Part shown: positions 1-7,497 of the stretch, piece by piece
How the letters are laid out: every line of letters starts with the position of its first letter
How positions within the stretch are numbered: the stretch's first letter is position 1
From: Tenacibaculum sp. 1_MG-2023
Lineage (GTDB): Bacteria; Bacteroidota; Bacteroidia; Flavobacteriales; Flavobacteriaceae
Assembly: GCF_030547425.1 (NCBI RefSeq)
Contig: NZ_JAUORH010000009.1
Coordinates: forward strand, 62,001-126,000
DNA: 64,000 nucleotides
Reading direction: 5' to 3'
The notes under the pieces: model-generated
Database searches by the model: none
What the model saw: only the letters and a program-made list of their open reading frames with translations
Told to the model about the DNA's origin: nothing
Translations under genes and position numbers: made by a program

Positions 1-942
1 TCTTTTAACTGTAGCATTATCTCTTAATACTAGCTTCAACCAATCAGTATTATAAGGACTATTTGGTAATGGATTTAAAATTGTTGGGTCTTTTGGCCCA
101 GCTAAAGCTCCAGAAGCAATATCTTGCTCATAGTTTACTCTTGCTGCATCTAACACTTGCTTGTATCCTTGAGCATCTAACAAACTTGGTCTTTTAATAA
201 TGTTTTGAAAACCATAAGAAGTATTGAAAGATACTGATAGATCTTGTTGATATCCCCCTCTATTTGTTTGAATTAAAACAACACCATTTGAAGCTCTAGA
301 TCCATAAATTGCTGTTGAAGCTGCATCTTTTAAAATACTGATACTTTTAATATCTTCAGGAGAAATACCAGACATATCTTCTTGTGGCACCCCATCAATA
401 ATATATAATGCATTATTTGATGCGCTTAAAGAACCATTACCTCTAATACTAATTTGAGTTGCATCACCTGCTCTACCACCTGTACTTACAATTTGTAAAC
501 CAGAAGTTTTACCTTGTAAAGCCTGTGCTACATTGGCTACTGGCTTATCTTGTAACTGTTCCACGCCTATAGTTGCTACTGACCCTGTTAAGTCCTTTTT
601 AGAAGTTGACCCATATCCAACAATAACTATTTCTTCTAATAGGTTAGCATCTTCTTGCATTAAAACATTAAGTTCTGATCCAGCACCAACTGCTTTTTCA
701 GTCACTTGCATTCCTACAAAACTAAACACTAAAACATCTCCTTCTTTTGCATTTAATGAGTACTTTCCATCAAAGTCAGTCTCTGTACCTGTGGTCGTAC
801 CCTTTAAAATTACATTTACACCTGGTAACGGTCCTGAACTATCAGACACCACTCCGGTGATTTTTTTCTCCTGTGCACTCATATTCAGTAAAAAACCAAA
901 AAAGAAGAATACACAGATTACATTTTTCCAATGTAGATTCAT
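1..942 (-). CDS. SusC/RagA-family TonB-dependent outer-membrane receptor, N-terminal part (gene runs off the window start)
   Basis: The reading frame opens at an ATG (complement of 940-942) and stays open to base 1, so about 314 residues are visible and the C-terminal barrel lies outside. It starts with a signal peptide ending in NMSAQ, then a carboxypeptidase-D-regulatory-like domain (EKKITGVVSDSSGPLPGVNV, followed by a TDFDGKY motif), then EEIVIVGYGS and a plug domain with the SusC hallmarks 'ALQGKTSGLQ', 'IRGNGSL', 'YIIDGVP' and 'ILKDAASTAIYGSRASNGV'. SusC-type receptors import glycans or peptides in a TonB-dependent way with a SusD lipoprotein, which would lie to the left of the window. 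The substrate cannot be told from this part. No anti-sigma or sigma gene is adjacent; a LytTR regulator is divergent to it. Confidence 0.95.
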   Translation of the reverse strand, partial: MNLHWKNVICVFFFFGFLLNMSAQEKKITGVVSDSSGPLPGVNVILKGTTTGTETDFDGKYSLNAKEGDVLVFSFVGMQVTEKAVGAGSELNVLMQEDANLLEEIVIVGYGSTSKKDLTGSVATIGVEQLQDKPVANVAQALQGKTSGLQIVSTGGRAGDATQISIRGNGSLSASNNALYIIDGVPQEDMSGISPEDIKSISILKDAASTAIYGSRASNGVVLIQTNRGGYQQDLSVSFNTSYGFQNIIKRPSLLDAQGYKQVLDAARVNYEQDIASGALAGPKDPTILNPLPNSPYNTDWLKLVLRDNATVKR

Positions 943-1337
943 AAATTATTAAATTTTTATTAATTAACAGTTGTAAATCTAAAGGCTATAAGTTTTTGTT
1001 AACACCTATTTGAAGCTAACAACCTTTAATTTGATGTGAAAAAACAATTTTAAGAAGTTAACTACCCCCCCCATTAAAAACAACCAGATGTTAATTAGTG
1101 TTAAATTTTTTTAAACCTCATTATTTAGCTTCTTTTTAAAGGTTTTCTTCATTATTTTTGCAGCATTAATCAACTAATTATTAATAAAGCAGTCTCCTTC
1201 AACTACCTTTTAATAATTACCAATCTAACCTTAACAAAAAACTCTAGTTTTAATAAAACTTTAACTACAGTTAGACAAGCATTTAATTAGGGATATCCCT
1301 TATATGACTGTTATAGTTTTTGGAAAATAAAATGTAA
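943..1337. other. Intergenic region between divergent susC and LytTR genes
   Basis: These 395 bases hold no convincing ORF. They must contain the promoters of the minus-strand susC gene and the plus-strand response regulator. The region is very AT-rich apart from a run of eight C at 1065-1072. No strong hairpin was seen. Confidence 0.5.
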
Positions 1338-2108
1338 ATGAAAATATCAATTTTAATTGTTGACGACGAAAAAACTGCTCGATCTAGATTTAAAAAATTA
1401 GTGAGCGATTATAGTTTTATAGAAATTGTTGGTGAATGTTCAGATGGTTTAGACGCTATAGAAAAAATCAACACCTTATCTCCTGATGTTGTTTATCTTG
1501 ATACTAAGATTAATAATATGACTGGATTTGATATTATTGAAAAAATAACCTTACCTAAAAAACCATTTTTTATTTTTACAGCTTCTTCTAACGAGCATGC
1601 TGTAAAAGCCTTTGATTATTTTGCTTTTGATTATCTTTTAAAACCGTTAAAAGAAGATCGTTTTTATGCTTCTATTAAAAAGGTTATTGATTATAAGAAA
1701 ATAGAAAAACTTTCAGACTTAGACAACATCTTAGATCTTGTAAAAGAGAAGACTCCTATTGAAATGCCTGTAAAAGGAACCAAGATTAATATTAAATCGG
1801 GAAACAAAATAATTTTCTTAGAGCGAAACTCTATTAAGTATATATCCGCTTCAGGTTACTATGTAGAAATTTTCACTACTGATAATAAAAAGTATTTATT
1901 AAGAGAATCCTTATCTAGCATAATTAAAAGGTTAAACTCTATTTTTTTTGTTAGAATTCACAGATCTACTATAATCAACTCTAATTTTATTGATGAAATT
2001 ATCACTTCTAATTATGGTGAAACTGATGTTAAAATTAACGATAACAAAACCTTTAGAGTAAGTAAAAGCTACAAGAAGGATTTTCAAGAACTTATGGGAG
2101 TTAAATAA
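1338..2108 (+). CDS. LytTR-family response regulator (LytR/AlgR type)
   Basis: A 256-residue two-domain regulator. Residues 1-120 form a receiver: acidic pair near D9-D10, likely phosphoacceptor D55 in 'VVYLDTKINN', and K102 in 'YLLKPLKED'. The usual Pro after the phosphoacceptor loop ('D-x-x-M-P') is absent. Residues about 140-256 form a LytTR DNA-binding domain ('IKYISASGYYVEI', 'FVRIHRSTIINSNFI'). Such proteins normally pair with a LytS/YehU-type histidine kinase, but none is next to it here, so the kinase is elsewhere or the protein acts alone. It lies divergent to susC and upstream of a cobalamin-binding-like gene. The start is an ATG; an ATG four codons upstream is followed at once by a stop. 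Confidence 0.9.
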   Translation: MKISILIVDDEKTARSRFKKLVSDYSFIEIVGECSDGLDAIEKINTLSPDVVYLDTKINNMTGFDIIEKITLPKKPFFIFTASSNEHAVKAFDYFAFDYLLKPLKEDRFYASIKKVIDYKKIEKLSDLDNILDLVKEKTPIEMPVKGTKINIKSGNKIIFLERNSIKYISASGYYVEIFTTDNKKYLLRESLSSIIKRLNSIFFVRIHRSTIINSNFIDEIITSNYGETDVKINDNKTFRVSKSYKKDFQELMGVK

Positions 2109-2142
2109 CAATTCTTTCTTTTTGAATTCTTATTTTTGTTTA

Positions 2143-2901
2143 ATGAGTACCAACAAAAAGTATAAAAGAATCATTTCTTTGGTTCCTAGTCAAACAGAAC
2201 TTCTAGTTGATTTAGGACTTGAAGAGAATATTTTAGGCGTAACAAAATTTTGTGTTCATCCAACGCACTTGACGAAAACAAAAACCATTGTTGGTGGTAC
2301 CAAAAACATAAAATTTGACAAAATAAAAGAGCTTCAACCTGATATTATTCTTTGCAATAAGGAAGAAAATACTAAAGAAATAGTTGAAGCTTGTCGACAA
2401 ATAGCATTCACCCATGTTTCTGATATTTTTACACTTACTGACTCTTTAGAATTGATTTTTTTATATGGAAGTTTTTTTGGAAAACAAGTTGAAGCTAAAA
2501 AAATGGTTAGCGACTTAGAATCTAAAATAATAGATTTTAAAAAATTTGTTACAAACAAAAAAAACACTAAAGTAGCTTACTTTATTTGGAGAAATCCATG
2601 GATGGTAGCTGCGGATAACACATTCATTAACCACCTACTGGAACTAAATAGGTTTGAAAATGTTTATGCTAACGAAGAGAGATATCCTGAAGTTGACATA
2701 GAAGATATCCAGAATAAAAAAACAAAATTGATTTTATTATCTTCTGAACCTTTCCCTTTTAAAGAAAAGCATATTATTGAAATAAAAGAACACACAAGTA
2801 ACTCCACTCCTATCTTAGTTGACGGTGAATACTTTTCTTGGTACGGTAGTAGATTGTTAAAAGCTTTTGATTACTTTAAGGAGTTACACAACAGGATTTG
2901 A
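2143..2901 (+). CDS. Helical-backbone metal receptor (BtuF-like cobalamin/siderophore-binding protein)
   Basis: About 252 residues of the periplasmic-binding-protein class III fold (TroA/BtuF superfamily). Visible family features are 'RIISLVPSQTELLVDLGL', 'ILGVTKFCVHP', 'VGGTKNIKFDKIKELQPDIIL', a middle helix, and the C-terminal 'ILVDGEYFSWYGSRLLKAFDYF'. The first ATG at 2143 is preferred over an upstream TTG at 2122. No signal peptide is visible, which is usual for this flavobacterial subgroup, so either it is cytosolic or it is exported in an unusual way. It begins about 35 bases after the LytTR gene and may be cotranscribed. Its 3' end overlaps the convergent small gene by 18 bases. Ligand specificity is inferred from the family only. 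Confidence 0.8.
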   Translation: MSTNKKYKRIISLVPSQTELLVDLGLEENILGVTKFCVHPTHLTKTKTIVGGTKNIKFDKIKELQPDIILCNKEENTKEIVEACRQIAFTHVSDIFTLTDSLELIFLYGSFFGKQVEAKKMVSDLESKIIDFKKFVTNKKNTKVAYFIWRNPWMVAADNTFINHLLELNRFENVYANEERYPEVDIEDIQNKKTKLILLSSEPFPFKEKHIIEIKEHTSNSTPILVDGEYFSWYGSRLLKAFDYFKELHNRI

Positions 2902-3081
2902 CATATCTTCGTCTAAATATTTTATTCTATTTAGCTTTTCTAATATCTTCATTGCTTTAAATGCTGAGCGATCACTTTTACACTCATCTTCATACTTATA
3001 ATCGTTAGCAGTCTCAACCAATCTACGGTATCTTTCTTCAAGATGTTTTCTATATCTTCGTAATTGATTAATTCTAGACAT
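2884..3081 (-). CDS. Small charged helical protein, unknown function
   Basis: A 65-residue hypothetical protein, rich in Arg, Lys and Glu ('MSRINQLRRYRKHLEERYRR'), predicted as two helices and a likely coiled coil. No signal or membrane segment. It ends tail-to-tail inside the BtuF-like gene (18-base overlap). The ATG start and composition look like a real gene, but I do not recognise the family. Confidence 0.6.
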   Translation of the reverse strand: MSRINQLRRYRKHLEERYRRLVETANDYKYEDECKSDRSAFKAMKILEKLNRIKYLDEDMSNPVV

Positions 3082-3184
3082 TTCTAATTGGGTTAATACT
3101 GATTATAAATATACATATTTATTTGATTTACAATTACATAAAACAAAAATTAAATATAAAACGGGGAAAAACCCCTTAGCGACA

Positions 3185-3239
3185 TATCAAAAAACAAAAA
3201 AACTCTTGATTTTTTCAAGAGTTTTTTTGTTTTTTGATA
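3185..3239. terminator. Perfect 25-bp stem, bidirectional-type terminator
   Basis: Arms 3185-3209 and 3215-3239 are exact reverse complements around a TTTTT loop; the core is ACTCTTGA/TCAAGAGT with A and T tracts on both sides. It sits just after the end of the DUF4197 gene on the minus strand, which it should terminate. Confidence 0.85.
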
Positions 3240-3253
3240 ATAACTCTCATTAT

Positions 3254-3961
3254 CTATCTGTTGTCCTGCAATGCAAATACCTGACGTAATAACGCTGTAT
3301 TACGCAGACCTACTTTAGTACGTATTCCTTTTTCTTCAACCGCAATCATAGTAAACACACCATCTAACGCTTCAGTAGTCACATAATCAGTTAAATCTGG
3401 ATTTACTTTTTTCACGAATGGAATACTGTTATATTTTGAGATTAAGTTTGACCAAATTTTATCAGCTCCTACTTTAGCAAATGAGTTTTTAATCACTGGG
3501 TTAAACTCACTATACAAAGCCGATGTTGTTTTCCCTTCTAAATAAGAAGTTGCAGCATTATCAGCTCCTAATAAAATATTTTTTGCGTCTGCAAAGGTAA
3601 TTTCCTTAACTGCATTTACAAAAATAGGTGTAGCTGTTTTCACAGCATCTTCAGCTGTTCTATTAATTGCTTTTAAACCCTCATCAGCTAAATTCCCTAA
3701 ACCTATTTTTCTCAAACCTCTATCAACTGCCTGTAACTCTTCTGGCAGTAAAATTTTTACCAAATTATTTTTATAAAATCCATCTTTCGAAGTTAACTTG
3801 GTTACCTGATGCTGAATACCATTATCTAAAGCTTGACGTAAACCATTACCTATTTGACTTTGTGATAATACTCCACCTTGTGGTAATTGATTTACCACTT
3901 TTTGTAATTCTGCACATCCCATAAAAGTAAGTGCAATAAAGAATATTGTAATTTTTCTCAT
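3254..3961 (-). CDS. DUF4197 domain-containing lipoprotein
   Basis: A 235-residue protein with an SpII signal: 'MRKITIFFIALTFMGCAEL', lipidated Cys about residue 16. The rest fits the DUF4197 family: 'LSQSQIGNGLRQALDNGIQHQV', 'IKILLPEEL'-like segment, 'FADAKNILLGADNAATSYL', 'LDGVFTMIAVEEKGIRT'. It is probably anchored in the cell envelope and mostly alpha-helical. The function of DUF4197 is not known. Single-gene unit with its own terminator. Confidence 0.88.
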   Translation of the reverse strand: MRKITIFFIALTFMGCAELQKVVNQLPQGGVLSQSQIGNGLRQALDNGIQHQVTKLTSKDGFYKNNLVKILLPEELQAVDRGLRKIGLGNLADEGLKAINRTAEDAVKTATPIFVNAVKEITFADAKNILLGADNAATSYLEGKTTSALYSEFNPVIKNSFAKVGADKIWSNLISKYNSIPFVKKVNPDLTDYVTTEALDGVFTMIAVEEKGIRTKVGLRNTALLRQVFALQDNR

Positions 3962-4018
3962 ATTTACTTGTTTGATTTTATCTATACTTTAGAAACAATA
4001 AACTAATTATTGTCACAT

Positions 4019-4183
4019 TTATTTGAAGCTATCCGTATTTTTATCATATCCATACGGACAGTGTTTACATCCATTTTTACAACAATATCCTCGTCGTAAA
4101 TGGTATGCTTCTTTAAAAACTCTATACCCTTGTTCATTCGTATAATACTCATCAGGAGTAGGTTTTAATATCTTATTTCTCAT
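4019..4183 (-). CDS. DUF5522 family small Cys-rich protein
   Basis: A 54-residue ORF read by hand: ATG at 4183, stop at 4019-4021. It holds 'EAYHLRRGYCCKNGCKHCPYGY', i.e. C-C-x3-C-x2-C, the signature of the DUF5522 family, which looks like a metal-binding knuckle. No signal peptide. It stands alone between two lipoprotein genes. Function unknown. Confidence 0.82.
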   Translation of the reverse strand: MRNKILKPTPDEYYTNEQGYRVFKEAYHLRRGYCCKNGCKHCPYGYDKNTDSFK

Positions 4184-4270
4184 GTTTACAAATATCATAA
4201 AAAAATACGTTAAACAGGTTTTATATTCCTGCTTAACGTATTTATATTAATCTTTAATAAAAATTAAATC

Positions 4271-4798
4271 TTACTTTTTAGCATTAGGAGGATACTCCGC
4301 CATAATCTCACCTACAAACTCTTTAACACGAGCTTCTTTCCGTTCTACACTACTTGTACTTAAAGCACCAGTACCTATTCCTTGCCATACCAATTCTTTC
4401 TTTTGAGCATCTAATAAATCAACAAATAATGTTCCTTCAGTATATTGAGAAACAGTTACAGGACTTTGCCCATAATACCATGGATAATAAAACCCTCCAT
4501 AGTAATTATCGTTTACATTTACACGCTCACGAGATTTAGTAAACAAACTCACTAAAACATCTGGTGTAGCTGATTTTGTCATTCCTTTAGCCATCAACTC
4601 TGCTTCAATAGCACGCATAATACGTTTTTTATCTAAATCAGAAATTGGAGCTTTGTCAATCCCAGTCTTGTAAAACGCAAATGTTTTGTACTGATTAAAA
4701 TCGGTTTGTGTATCGTAATCAGTTACTACTCTTACCGAACTACAAGAAGTAATTAGTAAGGCTACAATTGGTAAAAAAAGTAATTTTAAATTTTTCAT
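4271..4798 (-). CDS. DUF4136 domain-containing lipoprotein
   Basis: 175 residues with an SpII signal ('LLITSCSSV', Cys about 19), then the DUF4136 fold: 'YDTQTDFNQYKTFAFY', 'RIMRAIEAELMAKGMTKSATPDVLVSL', 'GTLFVDLLDAQKKELVWQGIG'. The family is widespread in Bacteroidota and Proteobacteria, probably in the outer-membrane inner leaflet; role unknown. The gene follows hutU closely on the same strand (11 bases between), so it may be cotranscribed with hutU. Confidence 0.9.
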   Translation of the reverse strand: MKNLKLLFLPIVALLITSCSSVRVVTDYDTQTDFNQYKTFAFYKTGIDKAPISDLDKKRIMRAIEAELMAKGMTKSATPDVLVSLFTKSRERVNVNDNYYGGFYYPWYYGQSPVTVSQYTEGTLFVDLLDAQKKELVWQGIGTGALSTSSVERKEARVKEFVGEIMAEYPPNAKK

Positions 4799-4809
4799 TT
4801 TCTTAGAGT

Positions 4810-6804
4810 TTACATATTTTCTAATAATGCATCATCTACTAAGTTAGGAAGTGTTACTTTTAACTTCTTTTCAGCTTCCATGGCACGTTTAATAGCAAAA
4901 ACAGCTTCGTTATTTCGTGCCCAACTACGTCTTGCAATTCCGTTATTAACATCCCAGAAAAGCATTGATTTTAAGCGTCTTGATGCATCTTTAGAACCAT
5001 CAAGAAGCATGCCAAATCCACCATTAATTACTTCTCCCCATCCTACTCCACCACCGTTGTGGATTGAAACCCAAGTAGCACCTCTAAAACTATCTCCAAT
5101 TACATTATGAATTGCCATATCGGCTGTAAAACGAGAACCATCATAAATATTAGAAGTTTCACGATAAGGCGAGTCGGTTCCAGAAACATCGTGATGGTCA
5201 CGACCTAAGACTACTGGACCTATTTTTCCTTTCTTTATTGCTTTATTAAAAGCTTCCGCTATTTTCATACGTCCTTCAGCATCTGCATACAAAATACGTG
5301 CTTGTGAACCTACTACTAACTTATTTTCTTGTGCTCCTTTAATCCACTGAATATTATCCGCCATTTGCTGTTGGATTTCTTCTGGAGATTTTTTCTTGAT
5401 TTTTTCCAACACTTTACACGCAATAGCATCTGTTTTGGCTAAATCTTCTGGATTTCCTGAAGCACATACCCAACGGAAAGGACCAAAACCATAATCAAAA
5501 CACATAGGCCCCATGATATCTTGTACATAACTAGGATACTTAAACTCTCTTCCTAACGTCGGATTCGGATTCATTACATCAGCTCCTGCTCTGCTCGCTT
5601 CTAACAAGAAAGCATTTCCGTAATCAAAGAAATAAGTTCCTTTTTCTGTATGTTTATTAATCGCTTTTGCGTGACGACGCAGTGTTTCTTGCACTTTTTC
5701 TTTGAACAGCTCTGGTTGTTCTGCCATCATAATATTAGCACCTTCAAAAGAAATATCTACAGGATAATATCCTCCTGCCCAAGGATTATGCAATGATGTT
5801 TGATCTGAACCTAAATCGATATACACATCTTCTTCAGCAAACTTTTCCCAAACATCCACTATGTTTCCTAAGTATGCTAACGAAACTACTTCTTTATTTT
5901 CTTTTGCTTTTCTAACACGTGCTACCAATTCATCTAAATCGGTAATTTTTTCATCAATCCAACCTTGTTCTAAACGAACCTGTGTTATTTTCGGGTTTAC
6001 CTCAGCACAAACAGTAATACAACCAGCTATATTTCCTGCTTTTGGTTGCGCACCACTCATTCCACCTAAACCTGCAGTAACAAATAAATTTCCTTTAGGT
6101 TCTTTTTTAATCTTACGGAATCCGTTTAGTACAGTAATGGTTGTTCCATGAACAATTCCTTGCGGACCAATATACATATAACTTCCTGCAGTCATTTGTC
6201 CATATTGAGTTACACCTAAAGCGTTGAATTTTTCCCAATCATCTGGTTTCGAGTAATTCGGAATCATCATTCCGTTAGTTACAACCACTCTCGGAGCATC
6301 TTTATGCGAAGGAAATAATCCCATTGGATGCCCTGAATACATTACCAAGGTTTGCTTATTTGTCATTTCAGACAAGTACTTCATGGTTAATAAGTACTGA
6401 GCCCAATTAGAAAATACTGCTCCGTTCCCCCCATACGTAATTAATTCATGTGGGTGTTGTGCTACAGCATAATCTAAATTGTTTTGAATCATTATCATAA
6501 TAGCCTTCGCTTGCTCCGACTTTCCTGGATACTCTTCGATAGAGCGTGCCTTCATTTCATAATCAGGACGCAAACGATACATATAAATACGTCCGTACTT
6601 CTCTAATTCTTCAGCAAATTCAGATAATAACTCTTCGTGATGTTCTTTATCAAAATAACGCAATGCATTACGTAAAGCCAACTTTTTTTCTTCTTCAGTT
6701 AAAATTTCCTTACGTTTTGGTGCGTGGTTTATCGTAGTATCATACTCCTTTTTTGGAGGTAATGCAGTTGGTATTCCTTGTTTTATTTGTTCTTTAAAAG
6801 TCAT
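4810..6804 (-). CDS. hutU: Urocanate hydratase (histidine catabolism)
   Basis: 664 residues, the longer Bacteroidota form of urocanase. It converts urocanate to 4-imidazolone-5-propionate with tightly bound NAD+, the second step of histidine degradation. Visible family motifs: 'MYSGHPMGLFPSH', 'TAGSYMYIGPQGIVHGTTITV', the NAD-binding stretch 'GLGGMSGAQPKAGNIAG', 'GNAFLLEASRAGADV', 'GPFRWVCASG', 'GRDHHDVSGTDSPYRETSNI', and 'SIHNGGGVGWGEVINGGFGM'. No other hut gene is adjacent. The gene has a leader of about 165 bases with a short ORF (see 6885-6959). Confidence 0.96.
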   Translation of the reverse strand: MTFKEQIKQGIPTALPPKKEYDTTINHAPKRKEILTEEEKKLALRNALRYFDKEHHEELLSEFAEELEKYGRIYMYRLRPDYEMKARSIEEYPGKSEQAKAIMIMIQNNLDYAVAQHPHELITYGGNGAVFSNWAQYLLTMKYLSEMTNKQTLVMYSGHPMGLFPSHKDAPRVVVTNGMMIPNYSKPDDWEKFNALGVTQYGQMTAGSYMYIGPQGIVHGTTITVLNGFRKIKKEPKGNLFVTAGLGGMSGAQPKAGNIAGCITVCAEVNPKITQVRLEQGWIDEKITDLDELVARVRKAKENKEVVSLAYLGNIVDVWEKFAEEDVYIDLGSDQTSLHNPWAGGYYPVDISFEGANIMMAEQPELFKEKVQETLRRHAKAINKHTEKGTYFFDYGNAFLLEASRAGADVMNPNPTLGREFKYPSYVQDIMGPMCFDYGFGPFRWVCASGNPEDLAKTDAIACKVLEKIKKKSPEEIQQQMADNIQWIKGAQENKLVVGSQARILYADAEGRMKIAEAFNKAIKKGKIGPVVLGRDHHDVSGTDSPYRETSNIYDGSRFTADMAIHNVIGDSFRGATWVSIHNGGGVGWGEVINGGFGMLLDGSKDASRRLKSMLFWDVNNGIARRSWARNNEAVFAIKRAMEAEKKLKVTLPNLVDDALLENM

Positions 6805-6884
6805 TTTATACGTTTTTGAGTTTTCAATAAAAGTTTGAAAACTTGTTAATTTTATATGTGTTGATAAGCGTAAAAATGAAGAAA

Positions 6885-6959
6885 CTATGGATAACGGATA
6901 TCTGCTCTGTGGTACTGAGCTTCAATCCTCTTCTTATATTTTAAAGTTAAAAAATCCAT
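6885..6959 (-). CDS. Candidate leader peptide (uORF) upstream of hutU
   Basis: A 24-codon ORF begins with ATG at 6959, about 18 bases downstream of a good -7 element (6977-6984), and ends at 6885, leaving 80 bases to the hutU start. The peptide begins MDFLTLKYKKR and ends in YHRADIRYP; it has one His. It is the only open leader frame there. Whether it is translated is not shown by the sequence. Confidence 0.4.
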   Translation of the reverse strand: MDFLTLKYKKRIEAQYHRADIRYP

Positions 6960-6976
6960 CTTCTTTGAAGTTTGCA

Positions 6977-6984
6977 CAAATATA
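6977..6984 (-). promoter_or_regulatory. Bacteroidota -7 element (TATATTTG) for hutU
   Basis: On the minus strand the sequence reads TATATTTG, an exact match to the TAnnTTTG -7 consensus of the primary sigma factor in this phylum, 172 bases before the hutU ATG and 17 bases before the leader ORF. Confidence 0.55.
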
Positions 6985-7103
6985 AGTTTATACAGTTAAA
7001 AACGGTACTTTAAAAAAACATAAATTTTTCATCTCTTTTTATTTTTTCTGTTGTACTAACAATAAATTGTACCTTTGATAAGTTGTATTGCACAAATAGG
7101 TTT

Positions 7104-7427
7104 ATGATCTTTATTTCAAAACATATAATCCCAAAAGGTTTTTCTGGAATGACATTATACCCTTTTATCTTTTTAAAAAGAGAAGATTTAAAAGGTGATC
7201 CTGTTTTAATAAACCACGAAAAAATACACTTAAAGCAGCAATTAGAATTGTTGATTGTTTTCTTCTATCTTTTTTATTTTATAGAATGGTTTATCAAGCT
7301 GTTAATTTACCGTAATACTTCTAAAGCATATAACAATTTAAGCTTTGAGCGAGAAGCTTATCAAAACGAACATAATTTAGATTATATCACTACTCGAAAA
7401 AGGTGGGCATTCCTTTCCTATTTATAA
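7104..7427 (+). CDS. Small membrane protein with HExxH motif, unknown function
   Basis: About 107 residues from ATG 7104 (a TTG at 7083 would add seven). The N-terminal half holds 'NHEKIHLKQQLELL', a HExxH motif of zinc metallopeptidases, directly followed by a hydrophobic segment 'IVFFYLFYFIEWFIKLLI' and then 'SFEREAYQNEHNLDY', where the Glu residues could be the third ligand. The layout (HExxH - TM - E) recalls BlaR1/M56-like integral-membrane peptidases but it is far shorter than those. The family seems conserved in Bacteroidota; no function is proven. It lies 70 bases before icmF on the same strand. Confidence 0.7.
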   Translation: MIFISKHIIPKGFSGMTLYPFIFLKREDLKGDPVLINHEKIHLKQQLELLIVFFYLFYFIEWFIKLLIYRNTSKAYNNLSFEREAYQNEHNLDYITTRKRWAFLSYL

Positions 7428-7497
7428 TTGTTAAAACATCCTGCTTTTTTTTTAGATTTCCGTAAATTGCGTACCCGAAAATTAAGACAATTTACGA

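Noticed and set aside
533..952. Plus-strand ORF of 139 codons
   Set aside because: Antisense shadow of the susC reading frame.
2122..2142. TTG start for the BtuF-like gene
   Set aside because: The seven extra residues add no signal peptide and an ATG follows at 2143.
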